Shown: piece by piece, positions 12,339 through 24,679 of the stretch | Position numbering within the stretch: position 1 is the stretch's first letter | How the letters are laid out: each line of letters starts with the position of its first letter | NCBI GenBank assembly: GCA_017165825.1 | Contig: CM029369.1 | Span: 4,917,485 to 4,981,484 of the forward strand | Reading direction: 5' to 3' | DNA: 64,000 nt | Source: Hepsetus odoe | Lineage: Eukaryota > Chordata > Actinopteri > Characiformes > Hepsetidae | Made by a program: the position numbers and the translations under genes | Notes under the pieces: model-generated | Database searches by the model: none | Told to the model about the DNA's origin: nothing | What the model saw: the letters and a program-made list of their open reading frames with translations, nothing else

Positions 12339-12780
12339 GAAATATAAGAGATGTAAAATAAACATAGAGAAAGAAAGTGGTGAGAGAGAAAATGAAAGAA
12401 GGGGGAAGATAGAAACCCATGAAATGATGGATAGGGAGAATCAGGGAAAAAATGTGAGGGACAGAACAACAGAGGAGAGGAGAAATGGAGAAAATAGAAG
12501 AGACAAAGAGAAAAGGGAGAGAGAGAGTGAAACAGAGCAAGTGTGAAAGAAAGGGAGTGATACAGAGAGAGAAGGAGACAGAGAGATACAAAAAGTGAGG
12601 GACAGAGGTAGAGAGAAAGAAACCGAGAGTAAGGGACACAGAGCACAAAGTATAGAGTGATGCCGGAAGTGAGGGACAGGGAGACGGAGAGAGACGATCA
12701 GAGAGTGAGGGACAGAGAGAGAAAGAGAGACTAAGGAAGTGACAGAGTGCCAGAGACAGAGATAAAGAGAGAGAGGGAGT
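11965..12780 (+). repeat. long purine tract with (GA)n cores
   Basis: About 800 bp of almost all purine on the plus strand, with pure (GA)n runs at about 11968-11990, 12142-12180 and 12287-12334. The large Ser/Leu-rich open frames on the other strand are translations of this low-complexity DNA. Confidence 0.95.
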
Positions 12781-12789
12781 AAAAACGAG

Positions 12790-13415
12790 TGAAAGTGAAG
12801 ATTGATATTGTCATTTACCCTTGGACGAGTGGAGGACACAACCAGCATAACAAGTTGTGACACTTCAATTAGCTCGTCTGAGATAAACAATGCAGAAATA
12901 GCTGCTCGTTCTCCTCGGCAGGCGTCCCACTTTAAAGCTGAACAATAACAGCGTTTTAGTGCTGGGGCAGATGTATACCTCTGCGAAAGTGCATGTAAAC
13001 GTATCTCCATCGCGCTGCAGAGAAGGGGCTCATGAATAATCATGGGTGGGGGATTTGGAATAGAATCAGAACCAGCACAAAGTCTGAGGGTCACATGGCA
13101 GAATGACCCATCTTGGAAACACATCAAGCACAGTGAACCAAATATGAAACAGTAGTTTTTTGGCATCACAAAAAAGTTTACATGCTATCAAAAGTACTAT
13201 TTACACTCCAAACCACAAGTTCTACACAACTCAACCTGTTCTGATTTCATTATTTTTGTGATGTCACAAAAAAACAACTTTTGCCTATTTATCCTAGAGC
13301 TGTTTAGCTCCACCCATTCATGGAGAAGCTATTAAGAGTAATTAGGCCTGTACTGATCACTTAAGACACTATACTGAGCAGCCAATCAGAGTAGAGGGTC
13401 TATGTCTATCTTACA
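12790..13415. other. no gene; unannotated intergenic DNA
   Basis: No recognisable feature between the purine tract and the SINE pair. Confidence 0.5.
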
Positions 13416-13416
13416 A

Positions 13417-13720
13417 TGGTGGCGTGGTGATTAGGGATTAGGCCCCAGGCTCAAAATGTCATAGGCTCAAATCCCAGACCATTAGGTTGCCCAGAGCCTT
13501 AAGCAAGGTACCGTCCCCATCACTACTGCATGGTGTGTGTGGGCTAAAAGCAGAGGTCGCATTTGGTTGTGTTTCACAATTAAACTGCATTTCAAAGTGA
13601 ATCCCAGACCAGTAGGTTGCCCTAAGGTACCCTTGAGCAAGGTACTGTCCCCATCCCTGCTCCCTGGGGTGTGATTTACCATGTGCCTCCCAATGACAAG
13701 AATGGTCACTGTCACATGTT
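13417..13720 (+). repeat. two tandem partial SINE family A copies
   Basis: The first copy has the head atggtggcgtggtgattaggg and a tail-like gtgtttcacaatt near 13580. The second starts within the body at gtgaatcccagaccagtagg and runs to aatggtcactgtcac. They look like two insertions or a duplication with the second head lost. Confidence 0.75.
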
Positions 13721-13724
13721 CTCC

Positions 13725-14570
13725 TGTCAATCAAATATATCGGAAACACCTATGAGGGGAAACATATTCAGTTTTTTGTGCATGCTTTGAACAAAACATT
13801 AACTAAACCTTGTAGAACAAAAGCCTTACGCCGACTGAGTGTGTCTGTTAAATTAAGTTTATGGCAGATATTAATTAAAAGCCTTCAAATATTATTCTTC
13901 ATGACGGTCGGGATGGTAACATGACACTGTTTAACGGACATCATTTGTCATGAGGTCATCATGGGACAAATCTGCCACCTGATCCAAGCTTCACGTGTTC
14001 CAAGACACCCAAGAACTTCATAGTTGATGGGCCCGAATCACTGTTAGGGCCAAACTTTCCCTCCAGTCGACACATGACATCACCATGTTTTTGTGCCGCC
14101 ACTCAGCGCTGAGTGTTGCCACCACTCATTTAAAATTGAATGACTTCCTGTGATCTGAAGAAAAGTGTGTCCGGCATGTCAGTCCACTGTGTACAGATAA
14201 TGATAAAGAATCAGTGCAGCCGGAAGAGTGAGAGCTCCCGCTGGGTCTGTCCAACATCTAGAGACTTCATCACGCATACACACACACACACAATGGACAA
14301 ATCACTGCCTTGCCACTGACTAGTGTGTGTCAGAGTGCAATTATCCTGATTAGCTCTAAAATATCCTGATATGTGTGAATTTATCTCACCGAACAGGTCT
14401 TGATCTTTATGTATGAGTTGTTACTGCTGCTTTGCCTGGCTTTTTCAGAGTAATTTCTCATTCCGTCACAAATTACAGTTACATCCATGGTCTTTGAAGG
14501 TCTGCCTGCTTGTAGGCACCCTGTCTGATGTCTGTTGCCTGCTAGTGGACAATTAGAAGCAGGTGCCAGT
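13725..14570. other. no gene; unannotated intergenic DNA
   Basis: There is a short CA run near 14278. Nothing else was recognised. Confidence 0.5.
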
Positions 14571-14571
14571 T

Positions 14572-14750
14572 CTGGTGGTGGTCTAGTGATAGGATACTCA
14601 CCTGTGGACCAAGAGGTTACAGGTTCAAATCCCATCTCCAACACTTCCACCAACACTTTGGGTTCCTGAGCAAAACCCTCAACCCAAAGTTACTGCAGGG
14701 AGACTGTCATAAGTCACTCTGGATAAGAGCATCTGCTATATAATGTGAAT
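14572..14750 (+). repeat. SINE family B copy, full length
   Basis: The head tggtggtggtctagtgat leads through acaggttcaaatccc and gagcaaaaccctcaaccc to the tail aagtcactctggataagagc followed by atctgctatataatg. This is the best reference copy of family B in the window. Confidence 0.82.
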
Positions 14751-15036
14751 GAAATAAGCAAAATATATAATACGTTTCTTAAAATTATTTGTGAAAAAAG
14801 GACACAAACCTGTACTTCAGGTTTTAAATATCTGTACTTTCCTCAAGTATTTATTTTTATGATAACTTTAACTTCAGTTCCCTACATTTTCACATAAATG
14901 TCTTTCATTTCTACTTGTTACCTAAACAGGTTTTTCATTTATTCGAAACACATTTCAAAGGAATCGCCCTTTAATTTCATTTTCACTCATTCGTTTTACA
15001 TCAGCTTCCCAAATGATGTACAAAACACAAGAAGAC

Positions 15037-15172
15037 ATCCATCCATCCATCCATTATCTGCCGCTTGTCCCAAACGGGGTCGCGGGGGAGTGGTGGTGTC
15101 CAACCCAGCGCACACAGGGCGAGGACGGGGGACGCACCCTGGACAGGTCGCCAGCCCATCGCAGGGAACAAG
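15037..15172 (+). repeat. dispersed fish repeat C (CCAT-start type)
   Basis: It starts with (CATC)n, then attatctgccgcttgtcccaa, gggtcgcgggggag and ccctggacaggtcgccagcc. It ends at catcgcaggg. The same block recurs at 44428-44560 with few changes. This wording is common in fish genomes, but I cannot name the family with certainty. Confidence 0.8.
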
Positions 15173-15179
15173 AAGACAT

Positions 15180-17575
15180 AACAAGTGAAAACAAAGAACA
15201 GATTGATGGGAGACAAAAGGCGAAAGTGAAGCGGTGAAGCTATTGTTCATTATTTTCAGTAGATTGTTTTTACTGAAGCTTGAAGGGTTAAATAATTTTT
15301 AAAATATATTAATATGGTGCACAAACAAAGTAAGCAGAAATTAACTTTTTCACTTTTCCACTTAGTAAAGACATTGAATCAGTACTTCCACTTTCACAAA
15401 AGTCTTTTTTATTCAATCTGTTAAGATTGTGTACTTTTGAACTGTGAGAGCTGTAGAATGCATTTCCATATATATTTACAATAAATGTACATATATGCCC
15501 AACAGTTCATTTAAACGGTTGCTGTTAATTTCTGCAAAATTTTTCAGCTTTAAAAAAAAAAACAAAAAATACTCCAGCAAAAGGTGTAGTTTTATTACAT
15601 TCCTGCAGGTTAAAATAAACTCACAGGGAAAAGGAGGAGAGAATTTTTTTTGTGTGTGTGACTTCAAAATAGAAAGAAATGAGGTGAGGGTGACATTGCC
15701 TCATTAAAACAGTCTCACAATAAGAGGTGATGATATGTTCCAAATTAATTAATAGATGTCATGGCTGATTTTATCAGGTTTGAAGGTTATTTGTCTCTCA
15801 GTGGCAGTCTGGCCACAGAGGAGCAGGCCGAATGGAAATTAATTACTGACTGAGCAGGAGCTGCAGCCATCATGCATCTAGGAGGCTCGCCTGTCAACTC
15901 GTGTTCATGTACATAAAAACACCCTGCATGAACACCGGGGTACAAGCAGGGTAAGGCGGATGGCTAATTAAGGACGGTAAGATTACTTTAACAGTCACTA
16001 TGAATTGTTTTATTCACAATTACCTTGGAAACGAGGCCAGTTAGCCTGTATTAAGCTTGAATGAGAATTATAGCTGAAATATTTCACTACTGATATTTTC
16101 ATACTGTAATGTTAAGCCTAGTTGATTCTGTTGTAGAAATTTGTATAAATGATGTGCTCAAGTGCACAATCACAACAGCAGTTGCATGTGGCGATGGCTT
16201 CCACCCGTCCTGGACGATTTGTAGTTTGCAGTCACTTGACTGGATCAGAGATCTATGGGGCAAAACACTGTACAGACTAGTACACTCTTTTAGAAGTGTT
16301 TACATCCACAGTAAAACAACTAGAACAAACCCATTGTTGACCTCCATTCAGCACCGCTGCAGCATTTAATTCACCACCAAAAGAGTCCCTGCCAGAGCTC
16401 TACTATGAAAACATCTGCATCTTGTGGAGAATCCGTCCCCTCGCACTGCTCTTGGGGTGAAAGTTTACAGCCGTGTGTATTTTCAGTGTTGACGGGACAA
16501 TATTAATGCCACATGGGAGATGAAGAACAACAAACTCTTCGCTGTCAAAGGAAAGGTGAGTGATATTTAGCTGATGTCAGCTATCTATGTTGTTCCTTTC
16601 AAAAGAACATCATTCTAGTCTGAATAATCAATCAAACATTCACGTTTCACATTCTATCGGTTGTCCTCCCCAGAGACATCTCTGATGGCATAAATCCACC
16701 ATTTCCTCTTCTGAGATTGTTACTCTGTTCATATTCTGTAGAAGAACAGCCATCATCAGTTAGAGTGTCTTAACTATCCAGCAACCCTTTTATCAGCCAT
16801 CACTGATAAAAAATAAGTGGTGAGCAGTAGAAGAAAGCCTTGTTCTCCTCTCCTGGTTGATTGAACCTTCAAAGATGGGATATCACAAGGAAACTGTGAA
16901 CAAAGCCATACCTCGACTGACGTAGACTGCTCACTGGTTGAAGATCATCCTTACAGCGCTAGAACATATAAACTGGTGGATGAGGACCACTCACTTTCCT
17001 CATATCATGTTCTGAGATGAGCTGAAAATTTAACCCTGGTTGGGCCCCAGCCCACACTGTGATCCTACAGGCTTCAAGACACCTATACCCAAGTGGACCT
17101 GGGACTACCACGCTGAACTGACCTCTGAAGTGATGATGTTCTATGAGAGACTGATCAAGGCTTCCACAACAGTGTAACTACTGGACATGGATTATGTAAT
17201 TACCCTTTTGTATTACCTTCATGCTCAGTGGTTAAACTCATAAGCATTATTGCATTCCAGTTGTGACAGTGAATAAATCATTAGTAGTAACATTACTATT
17301 GCATGGGTTTTAAAAGTGTTTCTGCACATTAATTAGAGACATTCACTCAGATATTCATACGCCAAGCTCATTAGATCCCATCAGTTTGTTGTCTCAGTAT
17401 GAGCACTTTAACACCATCTCCCACATCATCCCTTACACTCGCTCTCACCTGGATGCTGGTAAAGTGAATTACTGTACACTGAGGCTCAGACTATAGAGCC
17501 TAGTGCTTCTGAATACTGGGAACGGCACCTTCAGCATCAAAAAGTGTCCCAAATTCTTTGCTCCAGTGCTCCTTC
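15180..17575. other. no gene; unannotated intergenic DNA
   Basis: No supported exon or named repeat. The text at 16860-17180 reads like the 3' end of some transposon or processed transcript, but I find no frame or family that supports it. Confidence 0.45.
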
Positions 17576-17589
17576 GCTCACTCTCACTC

Positions 17590-17890
17590 ACACACATGCT
17601 CACTCGCTCACTCACTCATTTTCATAGCCGCTTGTCCTAATTAGGGTAACTGGCAGTGCTGGAGCCTAACAGCCTAGCAGACACACAGTTAAAAAAAAAC
17701 ACACTCACACCTATGGGACAATGCATATCTCTAATCCACCTGACATCCGGATCGAAACCGGAGGATCCAGAAGAAACCCACACAGACTCAGGGAGAACAT
17801 GCAGACTCTACCCAGAACGCCAAACCTGGGATTCAAAGCCAGGAGCTTCTCCCTGTAAGGCAATTGCACTACCCACTGTGCCACCATGCC
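17590..17890 (+). repeat. dispersed fish repeat C, long form with tRNA-like tail
   Basis: It runs from cattttcatagccgcttgtcc through gaggatccagaagaaaccc, agggagaacatgcagac and cctgggattcaaagccagg to ctgtgccaccatgcc. It is the longer relative of the block at 15037 and matches the copy at 32338-32578. Confidence 0.75.
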
Positions 17891-17894
17891 ATCT

Positions 17895-18530
17895 TGCTTT
17901 AATGCTGCAAAACATGGTGGTGGAAGGCCTGATCGTATACAAAAACAATCCAACTTGAAAAGGTGGATATGCTGCAGTCTTGGTATAAGGACAACTTTGA
18001 TCTGAATTTCTCCAATTTCAATGGGATGGTGGTAGACCTCAGGAGTGAGAAGCTTAGCATCCACTAAATCACTTTGACCCTGGTGGAGAAATTGTGCATT
18101 TACAGCTACCATGAGGTTTACATCCCTGGTGAAAAAAGGCCATAAACACTTATCAAGTTTCATTGCACACCCCCACTCCAATTTTGCTTTTTTTGCAACT
18201 CAGCACTTATAGAATGCAAAGTGACTTGCAAATCCTTTATTTCCCTGTACATCATACTGCCTGTGTTTATGTGCTAGAGCTGCCACCAGAGAGGCTTTAA
18301 ACACACCAGCATCTACATCCCATCTGAGAAACCTCGGAGTCTGCCTGTTTGAGGCCTTCAGCACTGAGGACGGGGACAGTGACGTTAGTCAGGTGGACAG
18401 AAGAAACTATGCATTGCTGGGGGCTCTTCATGGACAAAATTTAAGCCCCAGGCTCTTCTAAGAGATCAAATGTAGCTTGATTGAGACCCAACTGTGACTA
18501 CATGAGCATCCATCTATCAATCCATCCATC
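17895..18530. other. no gene; unannotated intergenic DNA
   Basis: Nothing recognisable was seen. Confidence 0.45.
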
Positions 18531-18745
18531 CATCCAAGTGACAGTTGGGGACAGTCATTGTGTGCACACAGCACTGTACTCAGTGAACCACAACGAAATG
18601 CATCGCCTGCATTTAACCCACACACACTGTGCAGCAGTGGGCAGCCATATCCATTGCCCGGGGAGCAGTAAGGGGGACGCTACCTTGCTCATGGGTAAGC
18701 TTCTGAGCCCGGGGCCTTGTCCCTAACCACTAGCCCATCCCTGCC
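18508..18745 (-). repeat. (CATC)n followed by an inverted SINE family A copy
   Basis: CATC units at 18508-18535 abut a reverse-strand copy from agtgacagttggggacagtcattgtg to ctaaccactagcccatccctgcc. Confidence 0.8.
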
Positions 18746-18899
18746 TCTTTCTATCTGCCTATCTGTCTGTTCGTCCATCTGTCTGTCCATCCATCCATCT
18801 ACCTCCTCCATCAGGCAGGTTCCCATGTGCTTGTAAAGCCTAAGCTAGAAATTCTTCAAATTCTAGAAATTAAAACAGGCTACTTTCAATCATAGCGTT

Positions 18900-19178
18900 T
18901 GATTCCCAGACACGGTAGCCTGGGTCCTTTTGGTTTCTATGTGGGTTTCCACCCAAAGTCAAAAGACATACTTTAGGTATATTTCAGATGAACTGGAGAT
19001 AATTAATTGCCCCCTAGTTGTGACTATGTGTCTACCCTGTGATGAACTGGTGACCTGTGCAGGGTGTTTTGCTGCCTTTTGCCCAGTGAGCCCATGAATA
19101 GTTTGTAGTACCACCAGTGAGTCAAAGATAGTGGATGAGTGGATAGATGGATGGATGGATGGATGGATGGATGGATTT
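18900..19178 (-). repeat. dispersed fish repeat C, inverted, with GATG microsatellite
   Basis: The reverse strand reads from (CCAT)n at 19178-19141 through a body with gcccatgaatag and ccctgtgatgaactggtgacc (plus-strand reading) to tgtgggtttccaccc. It is diverged from the copy at 17590. Confidence 0.65.
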
Positions 19179-19179
19179 T

Positions 19180-20364
19180 CAGCATTCATTCACAGGTCCC
19201 TCTTGTGGCAAGGTGATAAAAGGTTAGAGTCATACCTGCCTGAAAGGAGAAGAGGTAAGAGACAGTTCTCGCCGATAAATTCATACTGAGAAACGTACAA
19301 ACCCCCCGGACTGAGCTGTAATCTCAGGGTTTTAATTTTATTCAACAAAACTTGTCACTGAATGTTAAACAGAGAATAGAGGACATAAAGTATGTTGGCT
19401 GAATGTGGCGTGTTATTATTATTAATGTTCATTTTCAAATCTGAAATCCCTCATTCCTGCATTTTTCATGGAACGCATTTCTATTCATTACTCTGTTCCC
19501 AAGAGAAGAGGGTAAAGAAAGATGTTCTGTTGTTCGGCAGCTCTGAAGTGAGATGCGGCTCAGTGACTGATACAGAGTGCCCCAAATAATCAGCCTCCAC
19601 TTTATTTGGAATAATGTTTGTGATGTGAGATTTTTACTGGCACTTCAATGAAGTTTAACAAAAAGTATCTCCAAATGTTTTGCTCTCATAATGCAGTTTG
19701 GGGACTCGGGAATGAGAGGAGGAGAAAGAGACGTTGGCCCACTTTATCTCCACCTCTGCCCCAAAGCCCTTTCTATTTAGAAGCAATACACTGTTGCCAG
19801 GGTCACCTGTGAAGCAGGTACTTGCTAATCCGTTGGACACGTTTCATTCATTGTGTATCAAACGTCTTCTTAGATATGAAGAGCAGGCTTCATCTGTAAA
19901 GTGACTTGACAATTGTTATTTATTTTTTTATTTGTGTTCTTTTTTGCCCAAAGCCTGTATTCCTCCTCTAGGCAGGGTGAAATCAATTAATTCCAGCTTT
20001 ACGTATAAGCTTCTTAAGAATTGCCATATTTGCTGTGATTTTGTTTTTTTAATGAAAACAAAATAAATGAACTAATCCTTAAATTTTCATAAATTACCAT
20101 TCTGAGCAAGAAAAAGAGAGAAAACGTCTCGCATTACTCCTTTGAACAGATGTTACTGATATCCAGCATGAGCTGTTAATGATCTGAATGAATAAATGGA
20201 TATCTCTGCTTCATTTTCAATACGTGTTGCACTATTTAAAGCAGTATTGTCCCAAATGTTAAAGGACGTGGTTCTATTTGTTAAATAGTTTCTTTTAAAT
20301 AAATCTAAATCTACACCATCAGGGCTGGGCTGAGATTTCTGTGTATCAAGACAAAAATATGTGC

Positions 20365-20365
<1 letters not shown>
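19180..20365. other. no gene; unannotated intergenic DNA
   Basis: AT-rich. No exon or repeat family was recognised. Confidence 0.5.

Positions 20366-20368
<3 letters not shown>

Positions 20369-20408
<40 letters not shown>
20369..20408 (+). repeat. (CT)n microsatellite
   Basis: About 20 uninterrupted CT units. It lies 140 bp upstream of a long GA tract and is therefore inverted relative to it. Confidence 0.95.
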
Positions 20409-20409
<1 letters not shown>

Positions 20410-20548
20410 TTATCATGCACCCCTATGGAAGCATCCTGGGAGAAGTTCTTTCACAGAAACCAGGTCTTGAGGATCTGCTCAATACCGCAGAGGATCTGTT
20501 TGGCTGTATTACACAGATTAATGTAAGACTCTCACTCTGGAACAAACT

Positions 20549-20825
20549 GAAAGAGAGAGAGAGAGAAAGAGAGAGAGATACAGAGATAGAGAGAGAGAAA
20601 GAGAGAGATACAGAGATAGAGAGAGAGAAAGAGACAGAGGGAGAGGGAGGGGGAGAGAGAGACGGAAAGAGATAGAGAGGGAGAGAGAGAGACAGCAAGA
20701 GGTAGAGATAGAGGGAGAAAGAGACAGAGAGAGAGAGAGAGAGGGAGGGGGAGGGAGAGAGCGAGAGAGAGAGAGATAGACAGAGAGAGAGACGGAAAGA
20801 GATAGACAGAGAGAAAGACAGAGAG

Positions 20826-20870
<45 letters not shown>

Positions 20871-21010
20871 TAGAGAGGGAGAGAGAGATAGAGAGAGACA
20901 GAGAGAGACAGTGAGAGTGAGAGATAGAGGGAGAAAGAGAGAGAGAGCGAGAGAGGGAGTGCAAGAGAGAGACAGAGAGAGCGAGAGAGGGAGAAAGAGA
21001 GAGAGAGTGA
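20549..21010 (+). repeat. GA-rich purine tract
   Basis: About 460 bp built from GAGA, GATA, GACA and GGGA variants, with short higher-order repeats such as the unit GAGATACAGAGATAGAGAGA near 20574 and 20605. The long open frames on the minus strand are low-complexity artefacts. Confidence 0.95.
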
Positions 21011-21486
21011 TCGCTTGCACAACAGAACAGTAGTCAGACATTAAAAACCCAGTCAGGAAGCCGAGAAACAGCAGCAAGGCTGCATTAGGATTAACTCGGC
21101 ATCGACAGCACAGAGAGTAAAGGCCTGTTCACACTAATAAGATTTAAGTGTTAAAAAGGATGTGATTTTTTCACAAAGTGGGTAAAATTGTACCATATTG
21201 GATGTTTAGGGTTTTCAACACTCCATGAAGAGGATGGAAGGGTTTCAACAATTAATTGATTTTTTTTCTTTTTACTACCTATTTGAGTAAAGATATAAAT
21301 GCTATGTTTCTGCATTTTTTATTTAACCTCTATTTAAAGTCAATTTGTGACTTGTCATGTGTTTTTGTGGTCTACAATCAAGACAAGCCATTTTACTGCC
21401 ATTTGTTTTAAGTGCAATCATGAAAATGGAGCTCTGGTGGGTCAAGCTGGTTTTAACACATCAGTGCATCGTAGAGAACTGAACTA

Positions 21487-22764
21487 CACCGTCGGCACAA
21501 TTATTAGGCGAGTGAATATTTTGAGGGTTCATTTTAATCGGGAACAAATCCAATGCAATCAGTCAATCCAGAATGTTAAATCCCTGAAACCTGAATGTTC
21601 TAGGAAACGTGAGTGTGAACATTCTCAGGGGATACATCTGTGTGCACCATTATTAGGCAACTACTAGTGCAGAATTATTAAACAAGTAAATGAAAAAGGG
21701 AAAATTTTCCATCTCACTTGTTTATTTTCATCTGTTCACTCAAAATTTACAAATAAAAATGTTTCTGACATTTAAAAAAAATCAGTGAAAATACGGCCAC
21801 CCTTCTTTTCAATAACAGTCACGATCCTTCTGTCTGTCAGTCTGTCTGTTCAGAGAGGTGGACTGTTTTCCTTCCCCATAAATCTCCATCTAAGAAGGTC
21901 TATAAGTTCTCAGTAGGGTTTAGTTCAGGTGAAGAAGGAGGCGTGTTATTATTCTTTCATCTTTAAGGTCTTTACTGGCCATGCAGTGGAGAACTTCCAT
22001 GCATGTGATGGAGCATCGTCCTGCAGCAAAATCATGGTCTTCTTGAAAGGTGCAGGGCTTTTCTGTAACCACTGCTTGGAGTTAATGTCTCTAAAATCTG
22101 GCTTTAGATTTGGGAGTTGATTTTGAGTCCATCTTCAACTGAAACGTTCCAACAAGCTCACCTTTAATAATACCAGCCCGTACCAGTACCTCTCCTCCAC
22201 CTTGCTGGTGTCTGAGTGGAAGTGGAGCTCTGTGCCTGTTACTGATCCAGCCAGGGGCCCGTTCATCTGGTCCATCAAGAGACACTCTCATCTCATCTCC
22301 ATCAAACCTTTTTAAACATGTTTGAGATATCTTGAGATATTTCTTGGTCCAGTCTTGATGTTTCAGCTGATGTGTCTTCTTCAGTGGTGGTGGGGTTTCA
22401 GTCCCCCTTACCTTGTCCACATCTCTGACACTGAACACCTTGTTCTTCTGGACACTCCAGGTAGGTGCAATTCTGGAATATGGCAGCACTGGAGGATCAT
22501 GGGTTCCTGGAAGCTTCACGTTTGATTTTTCTCAAATCTTTGGAAGTTCATTTGCGTCTTTTTTTCTCAATACGTTCCTTGTGACGCTGTTGACTGTTTA
22601 CAACAAACCATTTGATGGCTCTGTGATCACGCCCCCATATCTTCAAGCGTGCTGCATCCCTCTGAAAGACCTTTAACAATTTCTGACTTTTCAGAGTCAG
22701 TTCTCTTTTAGTACATGTTGCCTGAGGAGGAAAATAAGCTGCCTAATAATTATGCACACCTTGA
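21487..22764 (-). mobile_element. decayed Tc1/mariner-superfamily transposon
   Basis: The ends share an inverted motif (CACAATTATTAGGC at the left; GCCTAATAATTATGCAC at the right), each flanked by TA (21485-21486 and 22765-22766), the target duplication of this superfamily. On the minus strand, in shifting frames, I read KSPAPFKKTMILLQDDAPSH, then SKDLKDERIITR, then MEIYGEGKQSTSLN and RIVTVIEKKGG. These are typical of the second half of a Tc1/mariner transposase around its second catalytic Asp. Stops and frame changes show it is dead. Confidence 0.75.
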
Positions 22765-22790
22765 TATAGAGTATTAATCTGCTTAGGCCA

Positions 22791-22804
22791 CCCCCCCCCC
22801 CCCC
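22791..22804 (+). repeat. poly(C) run
   Basis: Fourteen consecutive C just outside the Tc1/mariner remnant. Confidence 0.9.
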
Positions 22805-22809
22805 AATTA

Positions 22810-23560
22810 GGCCATCAGAAGTGTAGTCACTCTGCAGAACCCTGAAACATCCAAACAGAATCCATATAACCTGCTTTTCGGACAGCACTCCACTTGCATG
22901 CAGTTTATCAGAAGGAGTTGGGTTTTTTATAAAAACAAACGTCTAAGGCCTTGGGGTTTTCTTAAGGCCATTTCGTGACTCAAAGCTGTGCTGGGTTGGA
23001 AAAAATCAATAATGCAATTTGAAAAAAGAAAAAAACAACTTCTTGTATTTCCAGGCCTTTATCTTTTTTCATGGTCAGCTGACATACTTGAATCTACAGC
23101 ACTCACACAGCCCTGTCTGTGATGAAAAAAGCATATGAGACACCGCAAGGTTTTATAATATGATTATATAATATGATCTCTATATTAACCCTGAGAAAGA
23201 AAAGTAGGCCGAATAGGTTAAGACCTCAGATTTTGCCCACAAAAGCTGGTTTTAGTCAACGTTTCTGTAGGTTCTAGTGGCCTCCCTTTATTTTACAGTG
23301 CTGTGTAAAAACCTAAAACACACCTCTCATTTCCTAACTGTAGCTATGGATGGACCCTGTTGGTATAAAAAATACAGAAAGCCTGTCAAACTGTTTTATC
23401 TTTGTCATATTAAGGATTAAATGAAAGAAACAGGGCCAAATGTTTAAGCGCTCCAGGCTGCAAACTGTCTAAAGATATAAGGTTCTAGATAAAGGGGTTC
23501 CAACCTCTCAGTGTTGAGCATCAGAAGTAAACTAATCACCTGATCATCTGGTATCATCTA
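22810..23560. other. no gene; unannotated intergenic DNA
   Basis: Nothing recognisable was seen. Confidence 0.5.
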
Positions 23561-23561
23561 A

Positions 23562-23808
23562 AAGTGAAAGTGACTATCCTTGTCATTGTGAAACGCAGCA
23601 CAACGCAGCACAATGAAACTCAACCTCTGCATTTCACCCATACACACACGTGCAGCAGGGGGCAGCTATTGAAAGCTGCCCAGGGAGCAGTGACAGGGAC
23701 AATACCTTGCTCAAGGGTACCGCAGGGCAACCTACTGGTGAGGGAATCGAACCCACAATCTTCCGATCCAGGGCCAAACTCCCGAACCACTAGGCCACCG
23801 CTGACCCT
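23562..23808 (-). repeat. SINE family A copy, full length
   Basis: The inverted copy runs from gtgaaagtgactatccttg through gcagcagggggcagctattg to ccactaggccaccgctgaccc. It is one of the least diverged copies. Confidence 0.88.
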
Positions 23809-23954
23809 GTTTTTTCATTGTTTCATGTCTTAAGTTAGACGCTGTGTTCTGCTTGAAGGGTCAGACGTAGATCACGGTGTGGATTAACCAACAAAAAGCA
23901 ATCCTCTGAATCTGCTCGGGAACAGGAAGTGGGCTGCTAAAATAACTTCCAAGA

Positions 23955-24095
23955 TGACATTTACATTTACATTTAGCTGACGCTCTTCTCCAGAGTGACT
24001 TACAATTCCTGATTACAGGTAGAGTCCCCCAGCAGCAACTAAGGGGTTAAGGGTTTTGCTCAGGAACCCAATGGTGATAGTGCTAGTTTAGTTGG
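23955..24095 (-). repeat. SINE family B copy, head truncated
   Basis: On the plus strand it reads tttacatttacatttagctg, cagagtgacttacaattcc and gggttttgctcaggaaccc, the reverse of the family B tail and body. Confidence 0.75.
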
Positions 24096-24461
24096 TAAAA
24101 AGCCAACTTTAAGATTTGAAGCCCAGTTTGAGGATTAAGGTCAGAATGACGCTGAAAATAAGTATCGTCAGAACCATTTTATGAAAAAAAAACGGTTCCC
24201 GTTCCAGTGTCAGACTAAAATATACGGTGATTCAGTGAATTTCAGAACAGTAGATGTGGAGGTTTGTCAAAATACCATTGAACATCTCAGAAGAGTCAAA
24301 ATGACACATTTGGGCTTGCATTGGGTTGAACTGACAGATGTCAATATTGAGATCACGTGATGGATTTCTCACTCATTTCTAATTGAGATAAGTGCACTAT
24401 TCCACGAATAAATTATAAGCCGAGAGTGAAAAAAAAAAAGATTGTTGTTTATAAAAGAAAA

Positions 24462-24668
24462 TGAAGTGAAAGTGACTAATCATCATTATGAAACACAGCA
24501 CGACACACGACAAAATACAACCTCTGCTTTTCACAGCCTGCAGAAGGGGGCAGCCATATCCAGAGCCCGGAGAGCAACGATGGGGACGGTACCTTGCTCA
24601 AGGGTTCCTCAGAGCAAACTACTTGTTCCTACTTCCAATCCTGTGGTCAACTCCCTAACCACTAGGAC
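24462..24668 (-). repeat. SINE family A copy
   Basis: The inverted copy runs from agtgaaagtgactaatcatc to ctccctaaccactagg. Confidence 0.85.
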
Positions 24669-24679
24669 TATGCAATTTC

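Noticed and set aside
11725..13169. Long minus-strand open frames rich in Ser, Leu and Phe
   Set aside because: They are translations of the purine tract and its flanks; the composition is that of simple sequence and there is no domain or splice support.
15037..15060. CCAT and GATG tandem units as a CRISPR-like array
   Set aside because: They are 4-bp microsatellites with no spacers, in a vertebrate genome.
20423..21077. Three overlapping minus-strand frames of 148 to 199 codons
   Set aside because: All frames are open because GA repeats lack stop codons; the protein is pure Ser/Leu repeat.
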